DNA of 64,000 nucleotides from Hypericum androsaemum (GCA_963995505.1 OZ023197.1:293001-357000), one strand, 5' to 3'; counted from the first letter of the stretch, positions 1 through 10,125 are shown. Made by a program: numbers and translations. The notes: generated from the sequence alone by a model not told the origin.

Positions 1-142
1 CCTCAGGATGATGGCCTAGACTTCTATGAGCTACGCATTTTCATTCTGTTACAAGCTAGTGGAAGGAAGCCAAGCGGAAGATGAAAAGCCACGTCAACAC
101 TTCTCGCCTGACCGTACCGAAGCGTTAACGTGCGGGGGGCAT

Positions 143-1457
143 TGTTGGAGCACGAAATTAATGTCTCGGATTGATGACGATCTATCTTCGGATTTGCAGG
201 AATTGGCTCGGGCTCATCGGTACGTAGAGCCCGGGCGAGAGGCCCCTCTCTCTCACGTAGGAGAGTCCGAGCGAGAGGCTCCTCTCGCCCATGTAGGCTA
301 ATCTGAGCGAGAGACTCTTCTCGCTCACGTTGGTGAGCCCGGGCAAGAGGCCCCTCTTGCCCACGTAGGCGAGTCCAGGCGAGAAATATTTCTCGCTCAC
401 ATAAGGTGAGAGGCCGAGCGAGAAGCCGAGTGGAGAGGCCGAGTGAGAGGCCGAGTGGCGAGAGGCCGAGTGAGAGGCCAAGCGTGATGCCTAAAGCAAG
501 AGACAGAGCGAGAGGCCTACGGCGAGAAGCCTACGGCGAGAGTCCGAGCAAGAGGCCGAGTGGCGAGAGGACGAGTGAGAGGCCGAGTAGAGAAGCGGAG
601 TGAGAAACCTAAGGCAGAAAGCCTAAGTCGAGAAGCTGAGCGAGGAGCCTAAGGCGAGAAGCCGAAGGTAAAATGCCAACTTGGACCCGAGCGGGAAGCC
701 CATTTGACTTTTGCAGGCGAGAAGGCGATTCCGGGAATAGGTCCACTTTGGTTGAGGAGGCCATCAACTTGAGCCCATTTTGAGATTCACTTTGGGCTTT
801 GCGAGATGTCCATTTTGGGCGATGACGGGCTTAAGACGAGATTTTGCGTGAGAGATTCGAGAAGGTCGAGTCGATCTATATTTTCCTAACTTGAGCCGAG
901 ATTCTCAATATTTAGTAAGACTTGGTAAGTCCTTCTTTAGGTCTCGATTGCTTGGTCGTCACGTTTTGAAAGCTTCCTATTCGAGGACGAGATTTGCTCA
1001 TTCAAGGAAGATTGCTTGTACTGAGCCGAGAGGATCCCGTCATATTAGGAATAAATCAGTTGAAGCAGGTCTCTCGGGATTGAGACTTGGAGCTGAAGGT
1101 CTTGGAGGCAGTTTGGGATTTCCTATTTTGAAGGCGTTGAGGCTAGGATAAGGCACTCTATATAAGGGAGACTCGGGCAAGGAAGACGATCATCACCAAC
1201 ACAACACAACTACACTTTACTTATCTTGTTGCTTTTCCTTTCCGTAGCCTAGCGTAGCCCATACCCTAGCTCTAGTTTTAGCATAGTATAGACCGACCTT
1301 GGGACGACCACTTCAGATCCGTCTTGGGTTACTTATTCACTTATTTCCACAACACCAAGAAACAGAATAACCTTGTAATCTTGAGTTTATGAAGTATGCA
1401 ATAGACGAACAAAATTGTCTCTGGCCCTTTGAATTGAATGGGCTGGAGCCCACAACA
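143..1457 (+). repeat. 3' LTR, 1315 bp
   Basis: The LTR is bounded by TGTTG at the left and CAACA at the right, a 5-bp perfect terminal inverted repeat. A TATA box (TATATAAGG) lies at 1159-1167, followed by a CA-rich leader, as expected for the U3/R boundary. The left 500 bp is made of short degenerate GC-rich repeats. Confidence 0.6.
200..680 (+). repeat. Degenerate GAGCGAGAGGCC-type minisatellite inside the LTR
   Basis: Units of about 10-20 bp built on GCGAGAGGCC and GAGCGAGAAGCC recur with variable spacing. The first part (about 215-400) has longer units with CTCACGTAGG, the second (400-680) short purine-rich units. Open frames on both strands here are by-products of the repeat and are not genes. 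Confidence 0.75.
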
Positions 1458-1827
1458 GTATGTTTTCATTCCAGGCTTCAGCCTCATTCTCCCGTACTTC
1501 TATCTAATTTAATAAATAGATCTCAAATTTATGTATTTTGGATTATTAAAAAATTTGAGTGTGGATAAAAATAAAAATAAAAACAAGATTAAACATTACC
1601 TAAAGGAATTTGGAATTTTTCAAAACTATCTAATTTAAATCTGACTATGCTAACTTATTACCTTATTTGAAGAAATTTAAATATTTTACCCCTCTCTTAG
1701 TCTTACCTTAAACCCCTATTCCATCTTAATTAACTTCTGATCCCAAAAATAATCAACGTTCCAAAATCCGCCACGTGACCATCCCTTCCCGCCAAAACCC
1801 AACAACGGTCATCCCCTGTTTTCCTCT

Positions 1828-1833
1828 TATAAG
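1828..1833 (+). promoter_or_regulatory. TATA box of the first FLA gene
   Basis: TATAAG lies about 65 bp before the FLA start codon in a pyrimidine-rich stretch typical of plant core promoters. Confidence 0.5.
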
Positions 1834-1896
1834 CCCCTTTCTTCCCTTTCCCATCTTCACCCTTTCACAACCCAAAACCAACTCCCTCCTCTCAAG

Positions 1897-2932
1897 ATGG
1901 CAAACAACCGCCGCCTCCTCCTCCTCCTCGTCGTTGGCCTCACGGCCGTCACCCGCCCCACCACGTCGGTGACCACCGAGACCATCAACGCCGCCGCCCA
2001 GACCCTAGTCAACTCCGACCGCCTGTCAATGTCAATGACCCTCCAGCTGTTCACCATCAACTCCTCTGTAGTAGCAGACGCCTCCAGCCTGACCATATTC
2101 GCCCCGAGCGATGCCGCATTCTCGCGCTCCGGCCAGCCCTCTCTGTCCCGCGTCCTCTATCATTGCTCCCCAGTCCCGTACCCTCTCCCTTCCCTCAATT
2201 CCCTCCCTGTGGGCTCCAAGATTCCCACCCTCCACCCCAACCACACCTTAGTCATCACTTCCAACGCCAACTCACTCAACGGAGACACTTCCCCCTCGCT
2301 AAACGGCATCAAGATCGATCAAGATCCGATCTTTGACAGCGGGTCCTTCTTAATTCTCGGAGTTGATGAGTTTTTTGACATGGGAGGCTTCGGCCCATGG
2401 GGCGTGTGGATTCGATGTTTCCTCTGCTGGGTACTACTCATTTGGCGGAGCGATTAAGGCGCTGAGGTCCAACGAATACGGGATCATGGCCTCATTACTT
2501 GATCTCCAACTGCCCGTGAGCTTCAAAGAAGGGACTGCTTTAACCATCTTTGCACCCGCCGATTGGGCGGCTAAAGATACTGAGAGAAAAGAATACACTT
2601 CCTTTATCTTTAGATACATCGTTTCGTGCAAGTATCAGTGGCAAGATCTGGTGAATCTGGAAGACGGGTTCGTTTTGGAGACGCTCTCGGAAGGGTTCAA
2701 TATCAGCTTATCGAACGCAAGTGGTGGTAAAGTCCTGCTGATTAATGGCCTTCGTGTGAGCCATCCAAACTTGTACACGAGCGAATGGCTCGTCGTCCAT
2801 GGCCTCCACGGCCTGTTCGCTGAGGATCCTCGGGTGGGCAACGGAGCCGCTGGCGTTAATGACAGAATCTTGATTGGCGCAGGCAATTTTCTAGTAATTG
2901 TTATCACCTCTTTGTTTCTGTACACTTTCTGA
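1897..2932 (+). pseudogene. FLA: Fasciclin-like arabinogalactan protein, frameshifted copy
   Basis: FLAs are secreted, often GPI-anchored cell-wall or plasma-membrane glycoproteins with FAS1 adhesion domains. The first frame (1897-2457) starts with a signal peptide (MANNRRLLLLLVVGL) and a first FAS1 domain with LTIFAPSDAAF and the FFDMGG end. It then runs into unrelated residues and stops. The second frame, open from about 2363 to 2932, continues with IMASLLDLQLPV, LTIFAPAD, the RYIVSCKYQW segment and WLVVHGLHGLF. Aligned to the intact paralogue at 20831-21790, the switch falls near 2400 and needs a single-base indel. A hydrophobic tail (FLVIVITSLFLYTF) could be a GPI-type signal that the paralogue lacks. 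It is either a young pseudogene or carries a sequencing error. The segment 2606-2638 is the proposed target of the hairpin at 4431-4552. Confidence 0.85.
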
Positions 2933-3473
2933 AGCGTTATAGGTCTAGGTTACAGCTGCAAGATGGGCTAAAATAGCTCTAGAAATTACTTTTGGTTTGT
3001 TGTTAAAAGATATTTTCCAGACCATCCTCCAGTTCCTCTGCTATAGATTGACCTCATTGGGTTTCTGTTATGATATGATGATATGGCTTGTTTAGGAGGA
3101 GAATTATTAATGTTGGGATAATTTTTGGCTGTAGGATGAGATTCCTGATTCGGTGAAAATTCTATGTGCCACCAATTCCTGATTATTGCTGTTCTTCTGC
3201 TGTAGGGACTGTTGGCTTTCTATGCCTCTGTTTTCATTTGATTCTTAGTTTAGTTGGAGATAAGGATTGAGATTCTAATGTAGAAATATTTTCTGGGTTT
3301 TGTTAGTTGGCCTTAAAGGAACCACTACTCGACTCAGTCATTAATTGTTAAGGCCTAATTCATGATTGGCATTGATCTGGGTTCTATCTGGTTTTTGGTT
3401 TTATTAATTTATCAGAGTTCTTTATTAGGTATTTCTTGCATTTTGGATAGCTTACCTAGTTCTAGTTAATGCC
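2933..3473 (+). other. FLA 3' UTR and downstream unit
   Basis: No gene. This stretch supplies landmarks that recur through the cluster: TAGGTCTAGGTTACAGCTGCAAGATGG-like sequence, GATTCTAATGTAGAAA near 3270, TTGTTAGTTGGCCTTAA near 3300 and CTTACCTAGTTCTAGTTAATG near 3450. The same blocks reappear near 5230-5450, 6110-6380 and 21870-22030, which defines the tandem unit. Confidence 0.6.
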
Positions 3474-4071
3474 AATGTTTTAAAAATTACGGTCCGACCG
3501 GTGGTTGGACTGGTCAGATAGCTACCCAGGATCAAACCCGGGTCGATTTTTACCTAAAATCCAACCAGCAGTTCGACCGGCTAAAATCCGGTCAGACCGT
3601 CTGGTCAGGTCCTTCCGGGTGACCCAGCTCACCCATATCATAAAATTTTGTGTTTATTTTTTCATTTTATCAGATTTAATTTAGAAAAAACTGTAACTTC
3701 CACGCTCAGAGAGTATACATCACTTTTGGATCACAATAAAATTATTTTTTTAACAATTCTCGATAATATGTCAACTAAGTTAAACGAATTGGACTAATAT
3801 ATCGAACAAAAAAACTTGTATAATCATCTTCTTGAATTTCTAGACTTGTTTAATTAATATTTGATGACTTTGTTTGGATAAATTATATTAGAAAGTTGCT
3901 AAATATTTGAATTTATTTGGTATTTTATCATTTTTAAGCTAAATTAAATTTATTAAACCTTATTTTATAATATTAATATAAAATAGAAGTTCCGCTCCGA
4001 CCGATGGTCTGACCGGTCGGACTGGACAAACCAGAAATTTTAAAAATTCCGGGTCGGTTTTAAAAATATTG
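3474..4071. mobile_element. MULE-type MITE with GGTCCGACCGGT subterminal repeats
   Basis: A 598-bp noncoding element flanked by a perfect 9-bp duplication, GTTAATGCC (3465-3473 and 4072-4080). The ends are inverted (AATGTTTTAAAAA and TTTTAAAAATATTG). Just inside are repeated CCGACCGG/GGTCGGAC words. It sits inside the FLA-unit sequence CTAGTTAATGTCTACTACT. A relative lies at 35541-36004. Confidence 0.75.
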
Positions 4072-4223
4072 GTTAATGCCTATTACTCAGAGGATAATAT
4101 TGGTTTTTTACGTTTTCTAGTTAATGTCTAGTTCTAGGGTGATAAGAGTAGGATTATCCTAATTATGTCATTATCATCGAATTTCCGTCATGATATTGTT
4201 AATATTATCTTCCGTCACTTGCT

Positions 4224-4230
4224 TATATAA
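4224..4230 (+). promoter_or_regulatory. TATA box of hairpin locus A
   Basis: TATATAA followed by CGGGAGCCTC and CAGCTCCTT. The same block precedes hairpins B, C and D, so the four loci share a core promoter. Confidence 0.55.
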
Positions 4231-4430
4231 CGGGAGCCTCCCAGCTCCTTCATTTTGTATAGACAAATAGCCTCGTAGAGAAAAATCTGGAAGGAAGCAA
4301 AATAAAGAAAAATAGCCTCCTTCATTTTGTACAAATAGTACTTCAAACTTGGAAACAAGCATAAAGAAATTAACGATAATTTTTTATCTTTTGAGCTGTA
4401 CTACCGGATCAGTTGTTCAGTCTTTTCTGG

Positions 4431-4552
4431 ACTACACTTATTATCACGAGGCACATCGCCCCTTGCAAGTATCATATATATGGAAATATTATATATCCTA
4501 ATTTTTTGATGCTTGCATGAGACGATGTATCTCAAGATAATGAATTGTAACA
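4431..4552 (+). ncRNA. Hairpin A, candidate MIRNA precursor
   Basis: About 122 nt that fold into one stem. The 5' arm (4434-4475, with TTATTATCACGAGGCACATC) pairs with the 3' arm (4508-4550, with GATGTATCTCAAGATAATGA) almost throughout, with a few single mismatches and an AT-rich loop. The 21-nt 3'-arm product most like a miRNA (5' U) would be 4513-4533. The 3' arm is antisense to the frameshifted FLA at 2606-2638: 32 of 33 positions pair, three as G:U. I do not recognise the sequence as a conserved plant miRNA. Stem pairing was checked by hand only. Confidence 0.7.
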
Positions 4553-4966
4553 ACCACATCATATACGTGGAGAAAGACTTATTTTTACTTGGAATGAACA
4601 TGAAGAAAGACTTATTTTGCGTCCTCCAGGAGGAGACTTTTTTTCCTTTTCTTGCGGGGTTTTCTTTCATTAGGGGCGAAATTTGGGTACCAAGGTACTT
4701 ATTTTTACTGTTTGTTTATTAATAAAATTTAATTATAAAAAAAATTGACATGGAGAAAGACTATGGAATTCAGTTCTTATGCTTTAGATTGAAGTTATTA
4801 ATTTGATATCTTATAACCCTGATGGGTTGTTTTTTAAAGATTGATAATGTATCTTGTGTTTATACATTTTCAAAAGATTGGTTAAAGATAGCACTGCAAA
4901 TTCTTAGATCAAGAAGCGGCCTCGATGGGCTGTTTGTCAACCCTCAGACATTCAATCGAGAAAATG

Positions 4967-5251
4967 TTTCTACATTAGAATCTCATTCAAAGGTAAACTG
5001 GGAAATCGAGAGCAAACTAGTCAACTGGACGTTGTCGTCCCGCTGGAGATGGAAAAGAATTCTACAGTTCGGACTATGGCAGCACCTCGATTAGGCATGT
5101 TTCATTGAGCCACTCTGCTCAAGTGAGAGAGTGGACGTGATTTCGCACGACCAGACACTGCCATAGTCCGGAATGTAGTATTCTTTTCCATCTCCGTCGA
5201 GCTTGCTCTAGATTTCCCAGTTTGCCGTTGGATGAGATTCTAATGTAGAAA
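4967..5251. repeat. Long imperfect inverted repeat in an FLA remnant
   Basis: Left arm 4967-5082 and right arm 5158-5251 are reverse complements over about 90 bp. Shared blocks are TTTCTACATTAGAATCTCAT, AAACTGGGAAATC, GGAGATGGAAAAGAAT and CGGACTATGGCAG. The left arm holds about 22 extra bases. The spacer is 75 bp. The outer end is the FLA 3' UTR block GATTCTAATGTAGAAA, and the sequence just before (4920-4960) is a remnant of the FLA C-terminal coding part. A transcript would form a hairpin of about 285 nt. Confidence 0.75.
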
Positions 5252-5610
5252 AATTTTCTGGCTTTTGTTAGTTGACCTTAATTGACCTCTCCATGATGTT
5301 GATTTTGTAAGTTCTTCGCAACCACTACTCGACTCAGTCATTAATTGTTAAGGCCTGATTGATGATTGGCCTTGATCTGGGTTCTATCTGGTTTTTTAAT
5401 AGTAGTATTATCCCATGCCTTGTATTTAGGATAGTTGACATAGTTCTAGTTAATGTCTACTACTAAGGGGATACTATTCCTTTATTTTTTCTGTTTTTAG
5501 ATGACTGCGTTAATGTTAAGCAAATTGCTGATTAAAAAAAAAGAAAGAAACTAGCGGATTTTCAATTGTTGTGATATTGTTAGTATTATCTTTTTGACTT
5601 GATACTTGCT

Positions 5611-5617
5611 TATATAA
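5611..5617 (+). promoter_or_regulatory. TATA box of hairpin locus B
   Basis: TATATAA in the conserved block TTGCTTATATAACGGGGAGC. It lies about 90 bp before the hairpin, the shortest spacing of the four loci. Confidence 0.55.
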
Positions 5618-5699
5618 CGGGGAGCCTCTCAGCTCCTTTGTTTTGCATTGGAAAATCATCCCGGAGAGAAAAAAAATTTGCAGAATATAGAATTCAAGG

Positions 5700-5822
5700 A
5701 CTACTCATATTATCCCGATGCACATTGTCCCATGCAAGCATCATATATATGGATATATCATATCCTCATCTCTTGATGCTTGCTTGGGACGATGTGCCTC
5801 AAGATAATGAAGTGTAATAACA
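5700..5822 (+). ncRNA. Hairpin B, candidate MIRNA precursor
   Basis: Second copy of the stem-loop. The 5' arm has TTATCCCGATGCACATTGTC, the 3' arm GACGATGTGCCTCAAGATAA. The arms pair over about 40 bp with scattered mismatches. Substitutions relative to hairpin A occur in both arms and largely keep pairing. The candidate 5'-U product on the 3' arm is 5780-5800. The 3' arm is antisense to the intact FLA at 21555-21581, with 22 Watson-Crick and two G:U positions of 27. Confidence 0.7.
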
Positions 5823-5984
5823 ACCAGAAGACATTGAAATTTAGATTGAAGTTATTATTAATTCAGTATCTTAATCCTTATGATTGCTTTTTTAAGGAAG
5901 CCTTAGGAATGATTAGAGGATAATGAATCCTCTGTGTGTAGATTTTCTAATGACTTGGTTGCGACTGTGATTCTGAGATTGGTG

Positions 5985-6180
5985 AAAGATAGCACTTTAA
6001 ATTGTTAGATCAACAAGCGAGGCCAGGAAAGGCTGGTTGAAAGAATTGGTCAATCTCGAAGACAGGTTCCTTATGTTATCAGCTCTTTGTTTCTCTACCT
6101 TTTCTGAAACTTTATAGGTCTAGATTACTGCAATTGTAAGATGAGATTCCTCCTGAATCCTAATGTTATTTAGGAGGACA
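5985..6180 (+). pseudogene. FLA 3'-end remnant
   Basis: AATTGGTCAATCTCGAAGAC near 6045 matches the FLA codons for DLVNLEDGF. It then jumps by an internal deletion to TTATCAGCTCTTTGTTTCTC and CTTTATAGGTCTAG, the FLA C-terminus and 3' UTR. There is no open frame. Confidence 0.6.
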
Positions 6181-6999
6181 AATATTCAATGTTTTTACTT
6201 TCGAAACGAGTTGATGTTAATGTTGGAATGAAAGTTGGATGTAGGATTAGGTTCCTGATTTGGTGAAATTCTATGTTCCACCAGTACCTGATTGATGATG
6301 ATGTTCTTCTGCTGTTAGATTGAAGTCATTGAGCCGTATTATATTAGCCAACGTTAAGCTTGTGGCTTAGGAATTGTTGGCTTTCTATGCCTTGGAGTTC
6401 TTGGGTCACACCGTCTGGGGTTTACATGTTTTTGCTTCTGGAATGGTAACCTGCATGGGTTCTAAGGTTTTAGGTAAAATTTAGGAGTTGGGTGGTCATG
6501 ATTGATGATTGATTCTATATGGTATGGTTTTTTGTTATATTTTTTTTTTTCCAGGGCTTTTTGGGTATTAGATGTATTCTTTCGATTGGGTCCAGAATAA
6601 GTCCAGCAGCACCCACACGGACAAGAAAAAATGAGTCGTGCGCCTTAAATGACAATTTGGAATATATGAGATTACATTGGAAATTTATAATTGTTACAAT
6701 GTAAATGACACTCCAAATATATGATCTAGTTAATGTATGCTGCTTAGAGGATAATATTGCTTGATTTTTTTACGTTTTTCGATGACTGCGTTAATGTTAG
6801 GCCAATTGCCGATAGTATAGAAATTAGGCGCAATTTCAGGTCAGGTATTCGATTAGCTTCCCATGGAATTCCTGATTAGTAGTAAAGTTCTAGGGTGATA
6901 AGAATAGGATTATCCAAATTATCATTGCCATTTTCATTGAGTTTATGTTGTCATGTGTTAGTATTAGATGTGACAAGGTTTCTCGTGATTGTGAGATTG

Positions 7000-7330
7000 G
7001 TTAATAGATAGAACTGAAAATTCTTAGATCAAGAAGCGAGGCCAGGAAAGGCTGGTTGAAAGAATTGGTCAATATCGGAGACAGGTTCGTTTTGGAAGGT
7101 GTATGGTCAGCCTAAGAAAGGGTGCAGGCAGGTGGAGTGAGTGTTCCTCCTGGTTAATAGCGGGAACGAATGGCATGTCGTCGTTCATGGTCTCGACGGG
7201 CTGTTTGTCAAGCTTCGGACGTTCAATGGAGCTGCTGTTTGACAAGTTCTTGATTGGTGCAGGGAGTCTTCTAGTTAATGTTATCAGTTGTTTGTAAATT
7301 TAAGGTTTCTGGTATCCGTACAATGGGCTA
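7000..7330 (+). pseudogene. FLA 3'-end remnant
   Basis: Contains AGAATTGGTCAATATCGGAG, GGAACGAATGGCATGTCGTC, CATGGTCTCGACGGGCTGTT and TTCTTGATTGGTGCAGG. They match, in order, the FLA1 codons for DLVNLEDGF, SEWLVVHGL, HGLF and ILIGAG and then the 3' UTR. The frame is lost. Unlike the intact FLA, this copy keeps the ILIGAG-type tail seen in the first FLA gene, so it descends from that type. Confidence 0.7.
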
Positions 7331-7894
7331 AAAATTGGTAGTGATCTGTTGTTGCAATGATTTTTCCGGGCCATCGCCCATTATGATCGAGTATATGTTA
7401 AAGAAGTGATTGGTAGTGGTCAGTGGTTTATTCCAAGATTAAAAAGCTCGGATTATTTACAAGATGAGAGATTAGTGATTAATGAGGAAGATAGTTGTTG
7501 GGGAAGAGAGACAAATCTGCAGAAGTGCTGCAACTTTCTGCAGCAAAACAGGGGAGGTTGCAGACTCGCGGTTGATCTGCTGCTGCTGCTGCATAATTCT
7601 TCACATGTTCTTCTGATTCTTCAACACCATTCCTTGTGTTTTACGTTTTTAGAAGATTGCGTTAATGTTACACACACCAATTTTCGACATGATAAGGATA
7701 ATCTAATATGGATGATCTAGGATTCTTGTTGGTATTATCTCATTCCTTGTATTTAGGATAGCTTACTTGTTCTAGTTAATGTCTACTACTTTGAGGATAA
7801 TATTCCTTAATGTTTTTAAGATTACTGCGAGGATTAGCTTCGCATGCAATTCTCTATTAGTAGTAAAATTTTATAGGATTATCTTAATTATGAT

Positions 7895-7959
7895 CATGTT
7901 ATTGTTAGTATTATCTTTTTTTTTAGGGGTTAAAAAAAGATAATACTAACAATAACATG
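7895..7959. repeat. Perfect 28-bp inverted repeat
   Basis: CATGTTATTGTTAGTATTAT plus a T-run (7895-7922) is exactly repeated in reverse complement at 7932-7959, with a 9-bp loop. The repeated word is the unit's own TGTTAGTATTATC block, which occurs again at 7971-7986 just before TATA box C. Confidence 0.85.
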
Positions 7960-8004
7960 ATTATCTTGCTATTGTTAGTATTATCTTGTTATCCCTTTTC
8001 ACCT

Positions 8005-8011
8005 TATATAA
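8005..8011 (+). promoter_or_regulatory. TATA box of hairpin locus C
   Basis: TATATAA followed by CAGGAGCCTC, in the same context as loci A, B and D, about 140 bp before the hairpin. Confidence 0.55.
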
Positions 8012-8142
8012 CAGGAGCCTCTTTATTTTGTATCAGAAAAGCGTCATGGTGAAAGAAAAGAAGGAAGCGAGATAAAGAAATATATTTTCGGAGTTGATGT
8101 CGTTCAACGAGGGAGGAAAATCTACGGATGCAGAATTCAAAG

Positions 8143-8272
8143 GACTACTCTTATTATCCCGAGGCATATTCCTCCCTGCAAGCATCATATACATGGATGT
8201 ATCATATCCTCCCTTCTTGATGCTGATGCTTGGAGGGAGGAAATTTGCCTCAAGATAACCAAGAGTAATAGC
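8143..8272 (+). ncRNA. Hairpin C, candidate MIRNA precursor (diverged)
   Basis: Third copy. The 5' arm has GAGGCATATTCCTCCCTGCA and the 3' arm GGAGGGAGGAAATTTGCCTC. The central part differs from A, B and D, yet the two arms changed together and still pair. The candidate 3'-arm product is 8230-8251. Match to either FLA gene is weaker here than for A and D, so this copy may have drifted to other targets or lost function. Confidence 0.65.
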
Positions 8273-8399
8273 AATATTATACAGACGGAGCTAAAGACTC
8301 TGAAGATTAATTTTTTTTTATATCTTAAGTTTATGATTAAAGGAAGTCTTATGATTGATTAGGAGGACGTGATTGAGTGACTGGTTAAAGATAGATTGT

Positions 8400-9420
8400 T
8401 CAATATGATAATTAAGAGAATGGGGTTTATGATTTGATGAAAACTTCACGTTGCACCGGTTGCTGGTACATAGAAAACTATTGCACTTTTAGGCCACCAA
8501 ATTTGGCTTCTTCAACAACTATATCACAAGGAATACTCCATATTTAGCATTGGAATTCAGTCTAATTTCATATTTATCGTGAAAAACTAATAGTTGTGTT
8601 ACAAAGTTTTTTAGCCCAACCATACAAGGCGTCGTAAATATTTAGAAGGTCTGGATTTCAAACTCTAACATATGTCATAGTATCAAATATACCTTTTTAA
8701 AAAAACTAATAGGTATGTCTCGATAGTTTGGTCACATGAACAAACATATTATTAAATCTGAGAAATTAGACTCCAAATCGCACATACCAACTACTAAATC
8801 AAATAACATTCCCTTTTTTAAAAAAATCAAATAACCTTCAGAAAAACTATTAAATCAAAAGGAGTAACATCTTGAAGCTTGTGTGTAACGAAGTTGAGCA
8901 GATTGTTTTAACATCTTCTTCTTCTTCTTCTTTTTTTGGACAAAAAATGACATCTTTTTTTCATTTTTTTCGAAAACCTGTGACATCCTAGTCTTCATTT
9001 TCTGGAAAACGGTAACGCCATGTTCTTCATTTTCCAGAAAAGTAGTGAAATCTTCTCCATCTTATCTCCACGCGTATTTGTTACGCTAAAATCTTAATTG
9101 GCTACTAATTTTTTGGGTAAGCAATGAGATAAGTTAGTTTGCTTCTCTTAATATACAAAGGGGGAATCGAGAGCCATGAACTTTAGTACAAGTCACTGTA
9201 TTTAATACAACTAATCAATTAGGACGACTAATAAGAAAAAGTTTAAGAAGGTTGAATTAAATATTGTATTATCGCCGACCACAAAGATTTGATAAGAATG
9301 GTTAAATCATGAACCTGCCTATAAATCAAACAAAATAAATAAACAAATAATACAGAGCTATATATATTTGTATTTCGAAAAATCTTTCCAGTCTGCCTTA
9401 TATTAAAGGTACTAAAAATT
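8400..9420. repeat. Duplicate of the FLA upstream region
   Basis: No gene. Blocks match, in the same order, the region 18890-20460 upstream of the intact FLA: TTGCACCGGTTGCTGGTAC (near 8455), a TTCTTCTTCTTC/TTTTCCGGACA-like block (8920-9030), GCTTCTCTTAATATACAAAG (9140) and CCACAAAGATTTGATAAGAA (9280) with CCTGCCTATAAATC. A whole promoter-plus-gene unit was therefore duplicated, and the FLA remnant at 9528-9830 is what remains of its gene. Confidence 0.65.
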
Positions 9421-9527
9421 CAATGGTAACAAAGTTAAAGATTACTTGTGCAGAATCTAAACTGCTAGTTGTTGAGAAAGTCAACACTATGGAAAGAATA
9501 ACAATTACCAACTCCAAAAACAAACCC

Positions 9528-9622
9528 GTCTTCGAAATTAACCAATTCGCGCCGCCAATGCTGTCAGATCAAGAAGCAAGACCACGAATGGCTGGCGGCG
9601 CGAACTGGTCAATCTCGAAGAT
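9528..9622. ncRNA. FLA-derived hairpin, second inverted duplication
   Basis: Left arm (about 9528-9560, CGAAATTAACCAATTCGCGC then CGCCA) pairs with right arm (about 9589-9622, TGGCGGCGCGAACTGGTCAA then TCTCGAAG) over about 30 bp with few mismatches. The right arm and its continuation correspond to the FLA codons for DLVNLEDGF, directly after the segment used by hairpins A-D. The left arm is the antisense of the same stretch. The loop has TCAGATCAAGAAGCAAGACC. There is no evidence of transcription. Confidence 0.6.
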
Positions 9623-9830
9623 AGGTTCTTTTTGGGGAGCTATATGATCAGCCTAGGAAAGGCTGCAGGTGGAGTAATCATTGGGTTTAGGAAGCACCAT
9701 ATATATTTATAAAAGAAATTCCTGGCCATCCTCCTGCTGGAGATTGAAGTCATTGGGTTTCTATTATGATATGGATTGTTTCTAGACGAAGTGAATGTTA
9801 TCTGATCTGGGTTCATTGATGATTTGGTCA
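9589..9830 (+). pseudogene. FLA 3'-end remnant with deletion
   Basis: CTGGTCAATCTCGAAGATAG is followed by GGAGCTATATGATCAGCCTA and a 3' UTR-like stretch (GATTGAAGTCATTGGGTTTC). It matches the remnants at 7070-7140 and 22130-22200. Confidence 0.55.
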
Positions 9831-10125
9831 TGATCTAGTTTCTATCTGATTTATTTATTTATTTTTAGAATAGAATATATTTATACGGTCCAAATTACGA
9901 ATTGCGTGGAGCATGATAAGGATGGCATAATATTGGATTATCAAGGATTCTTGTTGATATTATCTCATGCCTAGTATTTAGGATGGCTTACTTGTTCTAG
10001 TTAATGTCTACTACTTAGAGGATGATATTATTTCTTTAATGACTGCGTTAATGATGGTATTAGGCTGATAAGAATATGATTATTGTCTTAATTATTGTCG
10101 TAATATCCTTTTTTACTTCATACTT

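Larger units (their letters stand above)
1..1457 (+). mobile_element. 3' end of a Ty3/Gypsy-like LTR retrotransposon
   Basis: The window opens inside an LTR element. A purine-rich tract (TGCGGGGGGCA, 131-141) looks like the polypurine tract and is followed at once by TGTTGG at 143, a typical LTR start. The matching end is CAACA at 1453-1457. No reliable polyprotein is visible in the first 142 bases, and the 5' part of the element lies outside the window, so the target duplication cannot be tested. Assignment to Gypsy rather than Copia is inference from the long, GC-rich LTR and the G-tract. Confidence 0.6.

Noticed and set aside
182..603. Open frames on both strands in the Gypsy LTR
   Set aside because: They follow the GCGAGAGGCC repeat; the peptides are low-complexity and frame-independent.
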